From NCBI RefSeq assembly GCF_037126465.1, contig NC_088201.1, forward strand, positions 228,848,016-228,912,015: a DNA stretch of 64,000 nucleotides, in the 5' to 3' direction. Both the position numbers and the translations under genes were made by a program. The notes under the pieces were generated by a model that was given only the letters and a program-made list of their open reading frames with translations, did no database searches and was not told where the DNA came from. Source of the DNA: Ornithodoros turicata (taxonomy: Eukaryota > Arthropoda > Arachnida > Ixodida > Argasidae). Positions within the stretch are counted from its first letter, which is position 1. Each line of letters begins with the position of its first letter. Shown here piece after piece: positions 10,850 through 21,891 of the stretch.

Positions 10850-13430
10850 AACCTAATCAGTGCATTTGTCTACTCGTATTCCTTCCCGTAGCTTTCCGTT
10901 TGCTCCATTTTTCCGATTTTTGAATGTTGTTGCTATCTGGCACGGTTCCCCACACAGGAACTCCAGCATTCCACGCGAAATTTCATGCCAACTGTCATGT
11001 GTCTGCGCGAATGTGTATGCCTCGTCAGGCGCAGTGGCGTGCGCCAGCTGAGGCACATCACCGTCGTCGTCCACGGGCGCCACATCACTCCCGCCCTCAG
11101 AGGCGGAGCGGTTCTTGCGGTTGAAGTCCGCGTCTATACCAAGACGGGAACAATGACGGCGGGACGTAGACGAAGGACGGCTGGACATTGCGTCTTTGGC
11201 TTGTGGTGCTGACTATGGTGCGGACGAGGGGTAGCCGGGATGGTTCCAGGGGCGCGCCTAAGCGGAATGCAGGCAGGTACGCCAAATGGTGTGTGTACGT
11301 TATGCTCAGGGAGACCGGGAGTAGAACTCGGTGGCCTCCGCGCGAGCCCCCGGTGGAACGTTGGTCGCGGTGCCTGTTGACCGCAATTGGATGGGCTGCC
11401 AGCATCCTGTATCAGAGCCTGGTGGGAAGGCGAAGAGGGCAGGGCTTGCATGACAGGGCGGATGGAGCAGTTCAATCGCCAGCGGCGTACCGCGACTGGT
11501 ATGGGAGCATGACGCTTGGGAAGGTGCCGGTGGTGAAAGTCTGAGGAGCGCCATCACGAAGCGTGTGGGCGACGTGATGTGGAGTGTGCGACCATATGGC
11601 GAACTGAGCTGTGTAGATGAGCCAACCATGGTATTCAGCAGCCGGGCTTTTGAGTGAGCCGCGGTGAACTGACGTCGTCTCCTGGCGATTTTTCGGAAGA
11701 ACGGCGCACCGGACCTTCAGTAATCGCTTCGAATGTGGTCTTGTAGAAATTTAAAATGGGACTGGGCCGGCTCATGCCGAACAAGGTATTCACGTTCGGA
11801 TAATTAATTGTAGAGGAGATGGTGTTCCCCTAGTTGTGTCCTGACCGGCGATGATAGAACGTCCCAGCTGCAGATGTTCATGGCCTCACGCTAGGACGGT
11901 GCCGGTAGGACTCGCTTGCAGGCACGACGGGGCGCGGCAGCACGTCTTCATGGTCGCCCACTGTTCAACCTCACCCCATCGTCATGTAGATGCTGTTGTT
12001 GATGCAGAGATGCCGCTTGATCCACCCCCTCCCATACCAGCTTGAGAAGGGTTGAAGATTGGTCTAGTTGGTAATGAGACATCCGTCCGTGTATCTTGCG
12101 CTCTCAGTTCAGATGCCCCTTCCAGCATTTTATGCGTATTTTTCGGGCGATTCGTTACGACTTGGGAAGCAACGAAACATTGGGCTTTTCTAAAAAAATT
12201 GAACCTTACGGGGTGAAGAGCCCCTCCAAGATGCAGTGCTTCTCGAAAGCCTGTGTCGCTTTAAGCAGATATCATGGCGCACCTAAGGCACGCAGCGTGG
12301 AAGAAAGTGTTTCATTTGATGGGGAGAGTTCACTTTACCATCTTTCAGCAATTTCCACCATCGCACTCGAGTGCTCGACGCTTGTGGCGTACACGAAATT
12401 TGGAAAATGTGTGCAGTTTACGAATTTTTTGCGATATAAAATTCTGGAATTTCTTCCTGGTTGTTTTTTTTTGTTTTTTTTTGTTTGACAACTAGAACCC
12501 GTACTGTACTTTAAGCGTGCACAAAAAAGATCCAGTCCCGCAATGGGAACACTGTACACCGCAACAAAAAATCGAGATTATGACAAAATGTTACAATTTT
12601 TAGGGAAAAATCCGGTGTGAGGAGGTCGGCATAGAAGCGAAATGAAGGTGTCATACGACTCACCGTCTTCCTAGCAATACGTAGCAAAAATATTTCAGAG
12701 GTGCTTTTTGTGTTAAACTCAAATAATAATGTTCTGATTGATGGGAAATTCGCAAACGTGTATGCGCGCTGTGTTGCATCGTAGCCAAGTAACAACTGAG
12801 CAGATCACTCACAAAACACTAGGTGGAAAGAAAACACGAAACAGTCGCATTACCGAACAGCAAATAACGATTGCAAACGCGTGTTTCACTGCCACATCTT
12901 TCATCCTCATCTGTGATTGTCCGCGTTAGCAACGATCTTAAGAAAAATGTCACCGGTATGGGATACCGTGACGTCACATTGGTTAGCGATAGAGTGAAAG
13001 CAATGGAAAAATAAGAAACGTGAATGCGCGGCAGTTTTATTCAGTGGAAAAAGATTTTTGCTAAAAGCATTCCGCAACATTCCGCGCCATGTTGTATCCC
13101 ATGTTCGCGATTACTTTTAACGTTTTGCCTAGCTTTGTCCCGAGAAGACTTCTGTTGGATATTAATGGAAACCTTTAGCATGATAAACATAACACAAACA
13201 AGGCAACTGTATAGCGGCCTTACTTGAAAGAGAGGATGAAACAGGCGCTGAGATCGTAGAAATAAAAGGTGTCAGCAAGGCTGGATAGAGTGCAGTTAGA
13301 AGGGAGAGCTAGGGCAGCCACTGGTCGCTTGGACGCTGGAGAGTCCTGAAGTGATCCGACGATGTTCCAGACAGAAGAGGAGGATGAACGAGCAGTGAGG
13401 GAAGAGTCAGAGTCGGCGGGCATGTCTTGG
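10850..13430. other. Intergenic stretch between copy A and copy B exons
   Basis: Positions 10980-12050 are GC-rich, with frames open on the minus strand that resemble low-complexity LINE leader or ORF1-type sequence, but I recognise no domain. Positions 12050-13430 show only AT-rich sequence and short T-runs. Copy B's promoter, signal-peptide and propeptide exons should lie somewhere between here and 21.6 kb; I could not place them. Confidence 0.4.
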
Positions 13431-14800
13431 GAAGGCAGCAGAAACTTTTTTATTGAAGATACAGGGGTAGGGACACACGTTTATTAAGAAAAAAAGAAAG
13501 GAAAGGTTAGCCAGACGGCTTGATATTCTAAATGAGTACACATAAGAGATACAGTTATCTGAGGTGCCTGTCCGTGAACTCAGTCGTGCAATCTCATTCT
13601 TCAGTGCCCCTCTCTCACCCTCAGCGTATTAAAGGGGCAATAAACAGGTATACGAGGCGCACTTTTTTTAAATACATTGTGATACGTTGCCGACGGTGAA
13701 CATTTTCAAAAAAATTTTGTCGCAAAAAAGTAAATAATGGCCCCAAACCGACTGAATATTCACTGCACTCTTTCGCCCTCACGCCCCGCCCTGCGATGTC
13801 CTGGCGACAATAGCGACACGTCATTTTGACGTCGTGCATCTTCAGCCATTTAGAATACGGGACGCTTATACATTAATTTTTTTGTAATATCGAGAAGTGA
13901 GGTTAACTCTAAACGTATTCCCACTTTCCCAATTCAAGGTAGCCAGTTCAAACTGTACCAAAAACCCTCAATATTCTATTTCACATGCGCACTATGTTCT
14001 CTGTGCTGTATTGCTCCTCGAGGTCACCGCGATGTTCCCGTAACCGGTTCCCTCGCGAGCTGCAGCTTGTCTCAGTGGGGTCCGTCATTGGCTAGGAGAG
14101 CGAAATCTCCCCCACCTCCACCGCCTAGAATTCGGTGTTGCTATACGCTGGAATATAGTGACGTGACCCGGCTCCAAGGATAAGGAGAGGCTCGCGCGGA
14201 TTATGCTATTTGAATGGCATTGTTTCGTGTTAAAGACACTCGCAGGAAGCAAAAGAACTTCATATTTGGATATCGTGAGCTACGTTCTTTCATTGGGCAT
14301 AATAACTGGAGAATGTTCGTCGACCTGTTTTGTGCCCCTTTAACCTCATGCTTTCCTTTTAAAAAGTCATCTTCTGTGATCCGTCTCATCATTCTTTCAC
14401 CATTATTTTTTTTGTCATCTATGTCTTTAGTCTACCTCATCCTTGTTTCATCCTTTGTTAGTTTGTCCTTGATTTCCTAATTCCTTTCCTTTTTATTTCT
14501 TTCCTATTTCTTAATTTTCTTTCTTTATTTATTTCTTATTCCTTCGTATTTCTTTCCTTGTTTCATTCTTTTCTTTTTCTTTTCGTTATTTCTTATTTCT
14601 TCATTTGTTTCTTTCTTTCTTTCCGGAATAGTAAGCTGAAGTCCCGTTTGGCTGACGTTTCCCCTGTTTTTTTCCCCTTTTCGTCTAATAAATATATCCC
14701 CCCCCCCGTGTCCGTAGCACCCGTCTCAGAGCTCTTCTGCGAGAAGCACATATGGAGAGGAATTTGAGGTCCGGACGTGGTTGGGTGGGAGAGATGGTGA
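13430..14800. repeat. Retroelement tail and pyrimidine-rich low-complexity tract
   Basis: Around 13440-13520 is an A-rich, TTTATTAAGAAAAAAAG-type tail like those of LINE/SINE 3' ends; a similar tail occurs at 23020-23100. Positions 14390-14640 are a long CTT/TTTC-rich tract, followed at 14680-14710 by AATAAATATATCCCCCCCCC. That last motif recurs near 29725 and 42050. Open frames here are products of the skewed composition. Confidence 0.5.
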
Positions 14801-15560
14801 CAGATTTGGTTGAACATGCACCACCCTGAAGGATTATTTAAATGATGTTGAAGGAGTTACAGGCAGACTTGGTGGCCTTTCGGACTGTGTCCCAGTTACT
14901 GATGGAGTATGTACGTTTGATGGTTATGGATGGTGAAGTAGGTGAGATGAAGATTGGAAAATGATCACAGGACAGGGGGTCCAGATTAGCGTTCCGTAGG
15001 ACAAAAATGTCAGGGGAGACAATGGTTACGTAAAAAGAAAATGGGGATGCCGTCATTAAGTAGTACAAGCTTGGTGGAGTTTAGCCAGTAAGCAAAGCTG
15101 TTGCTATTGTGGCAATTGTTGTCACTGCCCCAGAGACTGTGTTTAGCGTTAGGATCTCCGCCTATGATGATGGGACCAAGGCAAGGAGATTTGAGAATGT
15201 GCTGCCTGAAAAGCAGCGGTTTCCGTAGCCGTAGGAAGATATGATAGTGAGTTGTTTGCGAGGAACTTGAAGCTTGCAGGCAACAAATTCGACGGGAGAG
15301 GAGCAGAGGTGGTAGAGGTGGATACGTGAGTGACTGGTATTACGGTGCACGAAGATTGAGGCGCGTGGACGCACGTCGGGCTGGTGAGTAGTGGAGTGAT
15401 AAGCAACGTAGGGGGACAGATGGAAGTTTGCGTCTACGAGACTTCCAAAGACAAGGCATCAAACTAGTGTTTGGAAATTTCAGCACGGATATCACGGAGC
15501 TTGTTGGTCAGGCATCGGGCGTTCCATTGAAGGAGGAGAGGTGAGTAGGCTGTGCGTCTC
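14800..15560 (-). pseudogene. LINE ORF2 endonuclease region, minus strand
   Basis: Read on the minus strand from 15560 down, broken frames give LLLQWNARCLTNKLRDI, then IFVHRNTSHSRIHLYH. The apurinic-like endonuclease motif IIGGDPNAKHSLWGS follows, and then SCDHFPIFI. This is the EN domain order of I/R1-type LINEs (N, GDxNAxHxxWG, SDHxPI). Stops and frameshifts show it is dead. The element ends before the RT, at about 14.8 kb. Confidence 0.8.
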
Positions 15561-16114
15561 ATTCCAGGTTTAGAAGAATAAAAACCTGGCAGTGAGACGA
15601 TAAATAGCAGGGGATATGAAGGCAAACGCTATGTGTTTACTGATCATGTATGGCTGATGGGAGAGGACCCAGTATAACTGTCTCGAAAGCCAGGAGCTTC
15701 TGCACTTCGGGGATGCTTGCAGACTTTGGCAGCGCCTTCACGACAGTGCGCAGAGTAGCGAACAGGAAGGGGTGATGTGTAGGAGTACAGGGTCGGCATC
15801 CTCTTGGCGCGTCTGTGATGGAAGAGGTTTGGGTAGCGTGAATATGGCTGGCTTATCCGGCTGCTTCGCCTTGGGAGTGTTGAGAGCTAGTGCATACGAA
15901 GGCTTCGTACCGGTGTAAGCGGTGGAACGAGGATTGAATGAACGTGTTCCTGGCTTTGGAGGGAGGACAGGAGGTACGAGCGGCCCTGGTAGCTGATGAC
16001 GACGTGGTAGCAGCCCTATTAAGACTTCCTAAGTCGACCTACTGCTGAGCGCGAGTGAGAGGCGGTTCGCTCTTTATGAGTTCGGGGTTTGGAAGCGCCG
16101 ATGGCCGAATCCTA

Positions 16115-16609
16115 CACTCTAAGACTAAAAGCATTGTCACAAAAAAATAGTCCCTTTCGGGAGTAAATGCACGGGAGTAAATGAATCTCACAGAGTGGAG
16201 ACTGCATTTCAGGCTCTGTTCTAACAGCTCCAGGTACATAATTCGTGTGCGTGCATGAAAATACTTCGGATCAAACCCTCAACAGTGATATATCGAGTGA
16301 TATAAAATCTTGCGACATACATAGGGCACAATTTGCGAAGAAAGAAGCCCCAACTGTTTCTTACTCTGTGTGGGTGGAAAATTACTACGTTGGCTGAGTT
16401 ATGCAGCGTTATGCCATCCAAATTGACCAAGAGCACATATTTACGTAGTCTGCTGCATTCGGAAGACCATTCGCGAAGATCAGCGACAATTTGCCGTCTT
16501 GGGGAGTAAATGTCGGGGTTAGGAGACTAAAATAGGGAGTAATTGCAATCTAGGGGACTATAGAAGCTGCAATTCCTCCCTATTTTACTCCTTTGTTTTT
16601 CTTAGAGTG
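16115..16609. mobile_element. MITE, CACTCTAAG...CTTAGAGTG family, TA-flanked
   Basis: Flanked by TA on each side (16113-16114, 16610-16611). The termini CACTCTAAGA and TCTTAGAGTG enclose GGAGTAAA-rich subterminal repeats. It lies inside the LINE ORF1 fragment. The element at 17838-18369 is the same sequence in the opposite internal orientation. Confidence 0.85.
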
Positions 16610-16953
16610 TAGGAATGCCAGATATGGTAGTGGTTTTTACTGTTTTGTTGCACTGTGAGGCGACGTGGGCAACCGGAGTAAGCGGCTGAGTGAGCGCCAG
16701 TACATTTGGCGCATTTCGCTTCGCGTCTGGCAGTACTGTCAACGCTGCTGTGCGGACCAGAGCGCGTTCTGCAGGGAATGGGGGCCCTGACAGTGTTTAG
16801 ACACATGTCCAAAACTCTGACAAGGAAAGCATTGCGTTACTTCAAAGTGTTCGGTAACTTTATGCGTGTAAAATTCAATGTCGACGGTATTAGGAAGTTC
16901 CACTTCTGTGCAGAAAGTCAGGATGACCCTGCCTGTGGCAATTTTTGTCGTTG

Positions 16954-17343
16954 CACTCTAAACTGAAAAACACCCTTATGGGTGTAAATCGCTTGTCCTA
17001 TAATTGACTCCTCTTTTTACACCGTATGGTCTGGAACACCCTTTTTGAGAGGGTGTATCCCGTGTAGAACGCCCTTTGAAAGGGTGCTTTTCCTTGAAAA
17101 TGCCGTCTTTTGCACCCTTTATACGCCTTTTTAGGAGGGTGTTTAACGATCTTACACCCTCCTAAAAGGGTGTTTAAAGGGTGCAAAAGAGGGCATTTTC
17201 AAAGAAAAGCGCCCTTTCCAGGGGTGATTTACACGGAATACACCCTCAAAAAAGGGGGTTCCAGACCATGTACGGTGTAAAAAGAGGTGTCAGTTATAGG
17301 ACAAGCCATTTACACCCATAAGGGTGTTTTCCAGTTTACAGTG
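16954..17343. mobile_element. 390-bp palindromic MITE (CACTGTAAACTG family), copy 1
   Basis: The ends are CACTCTAAACTG and CAGTTTACAGTG. The body is a long imperfect palindrome of ACACCCTTT and AAAGGGTGT blocks. It is almost the same as 24285-24673. It is inserted within the LINE ORF1 and contains no gene. Confidence 0.88.
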
Positions 17344-17837
17344 TGTGCCATCGTCAAAACGGCGAGCCACGTAATGACGGTGGACAGTGGTAACGCCAGC
17401 AGGAGCGAGGGGAGCGTGTATCTCGTCCTCAGAAAAATGCTTGTGAGCACCCACCACCATTCTGCCGACGTTCCGGGAGTACGAGGAAGGGACCGTCGGA
17501 GTGACTTGAATGTCACATATGTTAATGACCTGAAGGAGCTATGTCGCTGTTGCCCAAAATCTGTAGATCTCCTCTCGCAAATCGCTAGATATGGCGACAC
17601 ATGTTCTGTCCTCCGAAACTGCAGCGAGGACCGGTTCGCAAAAAGTGGCTGTGAACTTGAAAGAGCGCATTTCTGGGGCCGGTTTAAGGCTAATCCGTGG
17701 CAACGAACCTGGGTGTTTGAAATGTGACGCAGTGACACTAAGAATGAACGTTACTGGTACAAACGTGCCTGAAATTCTTGTTAGGCTGAAACAAGAAATA
17801 CACACGCGAACTCGATAGAATAATTTTGCAGCAACTA

Positions 17838-18369
17838 CACTCTAAGAAAAAAAGGAGTAAAACGGGGAGTAATTTCAGCTTCTACTCCCCTAGTCTGCAA
17901 TTACTCTCCATTTTAGTCCCCTAACCCAACATTTAGTCCCGACATTTACTCCCCAGGACTGCAAATTGACACTAAACTTCGCGAATGGTCTCCTGAATGC
18001 AACAGTCTACGTAAATATGTGCCGTTGGTCAATTTGAACGACATAAGGCTGTATAACTCAGACAACGTAGCAATTTTCCAGCCACACAGAGTAAGAAACA
18101 GTTAGCGCATCTTTCTTCGCAAATTGTGCCCTAGTATGGCGCAAGATTTTATATCACTCGATATGTCACGGTTGACGGTTTGCTTCAAAGTATTTTCATG
18201 CGTGCGCACCAATTATGTACCTGGGACTCTTACAACAGCGCGTGAAATGCGGTCTTCACTCTGTGACATTCATTTACTCCCGTGCATTTACTCCCAAAAG
18301 GGACTATTTTTTGTGGCAATGCAATTACTCCCCAAAAGGAGTAAAAGTACTCATTTTTTTCTTAGAGTG
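17838..18369. mobile_element. MITE, CACTCTAAG family, second copy (inverted)
   Basis: TA-flanked. The termini are CACTCTAAGAAAAAAAGGAG and the inverse at 18350-18369. The body is the reverse complement of 16115-16609 with point changes. The frame at 18124-18498 falls across it and is not a gene. Confidence 0.85.
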
Positions 18370-21260
18370 TACGTCAGAAGCTATACGTCTTACTACGTCG
18401 TTGTTGAACCATCAGAACACACAGAGTACGTGTTAATGCCAAGCATTGTGCCGTTCCTGGAAGAAGAACAGTGCAACGCAGACAGGGTTCTATTCTGAGC
18501 AGGAAGACTTTCACTTGCATATGCTCGTTAATGAAACATTAATTTGTGCTTTAAAGTTCAAAGAAAAGTTCTTCCACTTATGTCGTACTAATTAGCCCAA
18601 CATGACACCATTGTTTCATCGCCACAAACAAACCGAAACATTTTAACCCGTGGCATATCTAGTGTTAGCTGAAATCTGCTGTACTGTATTGTTACTGAAA
18701 TGTTGTATCACGTCAGGGTACGTCATGTCTACGTATTCAGCGTGAAGCTACCGAGTGGAGACGAACACGGCCGTCCAGAAAATGAAGAGGTGCCTCCTTA
18801 TATTTTGCGCGCTCTGGGGAACTGCTGTTGGAAAGCCGAACTCGGGTATGTCTGAAGTTTTCGGTACGGAAATTCCAGCAACTAGAAGTTCTCGAGGTTG
18901 ATTCCTTTGGTTGCATAGAAGGAGACAACCACATCTCGTGGTGGTGGATGCTTTTGGACTTGCATTTCGCGATCTTGTGTTTTAGTTTCCGCTGGTTATA
19001 GCCCTAGCCAAACTTTGCTGTATGGCTTGCTGTGTCATTATTCAGAGAGGATACATTGCATGAGGCGAACGCATACCAATCCCTGCTGTCCCCCCTACTA
19101 CCTGCTGTCCTCTCTCCCTCTGTCCACGTCTGCACACCCCATGGCGCACACCTTTTTGGTGTTGCCTTTACACTCGAATGATGGACGTTTTCTAAAACAC
19201 CCTTTAGTTAAAGGTAGTATAAAGCAGTCGAGGTCGAACCTATGCAATCAGCATGATGTGAGACTGCTACACTCAAAGGTTCAGCACAACAAGTAATATG
19301 CGCAGGAGTTCACTCTGAGTATTTTTAATTGGTAATAGAACGCAGTCAAGAACGTCGCGGCGACGCCTGGTGGGAAGTCCTCAATTTGTCAAGCAACCCT
19401 GTAAACAAGGAGACGGATAAAGAGATGGCTTTCCTGTTGGGATTTGCTAATACTACCTTTTGAGAAAATGCAATTTGCGTGAAAGAAAATAAACAAAAGC
19501 CGAATCTTGCACTCACTAGCTAAACGTCTATACCTGGACCTTGTTTCAGCACCGTGGCGCTACTATTGTACGTCGCTCTGCTTGGCCCAGAGTCGTTCGC
19601 ATGAGACATTTTCGCCGCAGTACTTGGCTAAGTTTGCGTTTCGTCGGTCTGCTTCGCCACAGTGTTGCCTTTTTTCGGGAGCTATAACGTCTATGTGAGA
19701 AACTTTTGCGGCATTTTACTCCTGAGGACGTGCACAATTCAGGGCACACAAAACATGAGGTTGCACCTCGACTGCTTTATAGTACCTTTAAGTGTATTCC
19801 CAATAAAACACACTTACAATAGGCGTTTAAAAACAAAAACACCTTCAAGTGTGGTGTATTCTATCGAAAACATCTTTTAGGGATGGAATTGTTCTCTGGC
19901 AAATATTCCTTCTCAAATAGCTACTGTAATACAAGCTGCAGCGGAAGCATGCCGATACCAGTGGCCAAGACGTTCTTGCTTCTATGGCAAGCACCACCCT
20001 CAACACGGCACAGACTTCCAGCCGTGGCTCCATCCGGAGCGCAATGCGTCACAGGCACGCCTCGTTGGTTTGGTAACACTGTGGTACCAACGTGAGTGCC
20101 GAGGTTTGAAGAGACCTGGGCACCCTCAGTAGCCTATATTGGCGTATCGGATGGATCATATACTGAAATACAATTCGTTGGGGCACGTTCGTTAAATGTG
20201 GCTGGACGGGAAACGTTTGTAGCGGTGACGGGAATGCGTTTTTGGAATTAACACCCACGCTTGCAACCAGTCAAAGATATCAGTTAAATGCCTGACATCC
20301 TCCCCTGTCAAATACTGTGTTTTTAACTCAGGTTATCGTCTATAATATGATTACTTACTGAGCGGAGCACTGAAACCAGCACAATTTTTCTCTCGCGAAT
20401 TAAAACACCATTATTAACACCATATTCCAACTTCAAATGGGGTCTGAAAAAGGTGTATTAGACGGTAAACACCTGTTTCAACACCCCACTTTACACCCTT
20501 AATGATCGACATTGTATAAAATGTGGTGTATGTCGATATTACACCTTCAGTAATGCTCTTCTTCCACCCTTTGCGGAATTGAAAATGGAGTTTTTATAAG
20601 AATACACGTTTTTTTGAGCAAACAAAGGTGTAAAATGATTTACAGTGCAGTCAACGCAGGTTGTTGATAGAACGCAAAACGTACGTTGAATATTGATGCG
20701 GAACGTGAAACGCAGTTGTCTGCCGTTAGTTATACGCAAATTAAATGCAATATATCAGCACGGCGAATTGCGTTACATAAGTTCTGCGTGGGTTCATCAC
20801 ATACCCTCCAGCCTGTTGAACCGCATACATTATTTAAGCATTAATTCATCGTATCCAACCAGCATGCTGAACGACTTACGTTTTTTTCCGCGTTAAATTC
20901 TGGTATTCCGACCAGCATGTTGAACGGTATTTACTACATTCAAATCAGACATCGACGCACGTTATTTCCGCGTTGAATTATTACATGCTAAGCAGCATGT
21001 TTAAGCGCATGCGTTATTTAAGCCTTAATGCATTATGTTGAACGACTCCCGTTACTTCCGCGTTAAATTATTACATGTCAAGCAGCATATGTCATTTTAA
21101 CATTACCTCGTGACAACCGGGTGCAAAAACAATGTTTGTGTAAGAAACACAGACGTCATGTTGACGCTAACCTCACAATCCATGCGATGCCCCACCTCCG
21201 TGTTATTTATCTGCTTAATTAGATGAAACATATACCACCTCACCCTTGGACTTGACTCAC
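18370..21260. other. Repeat-rich gap before copy B exons
   Basis: Positions 19060-19150 are a 5'-truncated SINE body (CCCCCTACTACCTGCTGTCC...). Positions 19790-20655 are a MITE of the ATGATTTACAGTG-ended family, with ACACC(TTT) and GGTGT blocks, related to 30277-32954. Positions 20700-21090 carry a degenerate repeat of CGTTATTTCCGCGTTAAATTATTACATG, spaced at roughly 60-80 bp. No exon was recognised. Confidence 0.5.
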
Positions 21261-21261
21261 A

Positions 21262-21327
21262 CGCGAACAAGACTCTCGGATTCGCGGCAGCTCCCAGAAG
21301 AAGCAAAGTAAAGTATATGATTTCCAT
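21262..21327 (-). CDS. Candidate first exon with signal peptide, minus strand
   Basis: On the minus strand an ATG at 21327 begins MEIIYFTLLLLGAAANPRVL, a charged start, hydrophobic Leu-rich core and small residues (GAAA) as in a secretory signal peptide. After 22 codons it meets TTCGCGT|GTGAGT, a near-perfect donor that leaves phase 1. That makes it a plausible 5' exon of a secreted protein transcribed leftward, away from copy B. No following exon could be placed to the left. It overlaps no exon of copy B, but copy B's own propeptide exon may lie close by (21346-21500). Without a second exon this remains a candidate. Confidence 0.4.
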
Positions 21328-21603
21328 CAGAAAGGCATACTCATTCTGTGGGATATGCTTTGGTCTTCATCGTCAAATCAACATACGCGGTGGAGAGAGG
21401 CAAAAGAGGTCCATTATACACGGTGTCAAAAAATTATATTTCAAAGTCTACACGTCGGAAAATTACGGGGTCAACGGTATTCGCCTTCAGAGAGTTTTTG
21501 CCGTCGTGTGAGAACACTTTTACGAATTTTTCGCTATGAGAAATTTAATTTCCCGAATTAATGTCCGTCAATTGCCTAGTCAACCTAACATTTTTTTCGA
21601 CAG

Positions 21604-21664
21604 ATTCGAGAAGCACGGGTCGGGTTTAGCTCACCACGGAAAAAGTGCATTGCGTGGTACAAAA
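21604..21664 (+). CDS. Copy B exon: N-terminal flank of M12B domain
   Basis: The acceptor is CATTTTTTTCGACAG and the donor GTAAGG. The exon is 61 nt, phase 0 in and one base out, reading IREARVGFSSPRKKCIAWYK. The left-over A joins GT of the next exon to make Ser. It sits where the propeptide meets the catalytic domain, and the single Cys could serve as a cysteine-switch residue, but that is conjecture. Its assignment rests on phase and position rather than on recognised similarity. An upstream exon ending near 21500 (donor GTGAGA) is possible but could not be fixed in frame. Confidence 0.55.
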
Positions 21665-21766
21665 GTAAGGAGCCAAAAAAATTTGGGAAAATCGGCTTTT
21701 TCTGATGCGCGTGTTTCGACGGCGCACGAAATGAAATCGGTCGCACAGATGCATGTGTTTTCGCAG

Positions 21767-21891
21767 GTGGAAAGGGTGGACTCCCAAGGGAAATCACATT
21801 TGAAGTTTTCGTCGCCTATGACGACATCTTCCAGGCTGATTTCAGTAACCAAACCTTAAGAAGGATGTATGCCGCTGCGTTCTTCAATGCG
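21767..21891 (+). CDS. Copy B exon: start of M12B catalytic domain
   Basis: The acceptor is GTGTTTTCGCAG and the donor GTAAGC. The exon is 125 nt, entering in phase 1 and leaving in phase 0. It reads GKGGLPREITFEVFVAYDD, then FSNQTLRRMYAAAFFNA. This matches the first strand and helix of reprolysin domains (xVEvxVVVD...Y...FNAV). There is one N-x-T site. This exon defines the catalytic domain's start; the corresponding A exon is outside the window. Confidence 0.82.

Larger units (their letters stand above)
15560..17825 (-). pseudogene. LINE ORF1 (Gag-like) region, minus strand, split by MITEs
   Basis: From 17805 down the minus strand reads an RNA-binding-like N part (PEMRSFKFTATFCEPV, APLAPAGVTTVHRHYVARRF). 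After the MITE 16954-17343 it continues with ILTFCTEVELP. The zinc knuckles CFPCQSFGHVSKHC and CAKCTGAHSAAYSGCPRR then follow with one frameshift between them. A second MITE (16115-16609) interrupts it again before the proline-rich linker to ORF2. Together with 14800-15560 this is one I/R1-type element, at least 3 kb long including its insertions, lying opposite to the metalloprotease genes. Confidence 0.8.
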
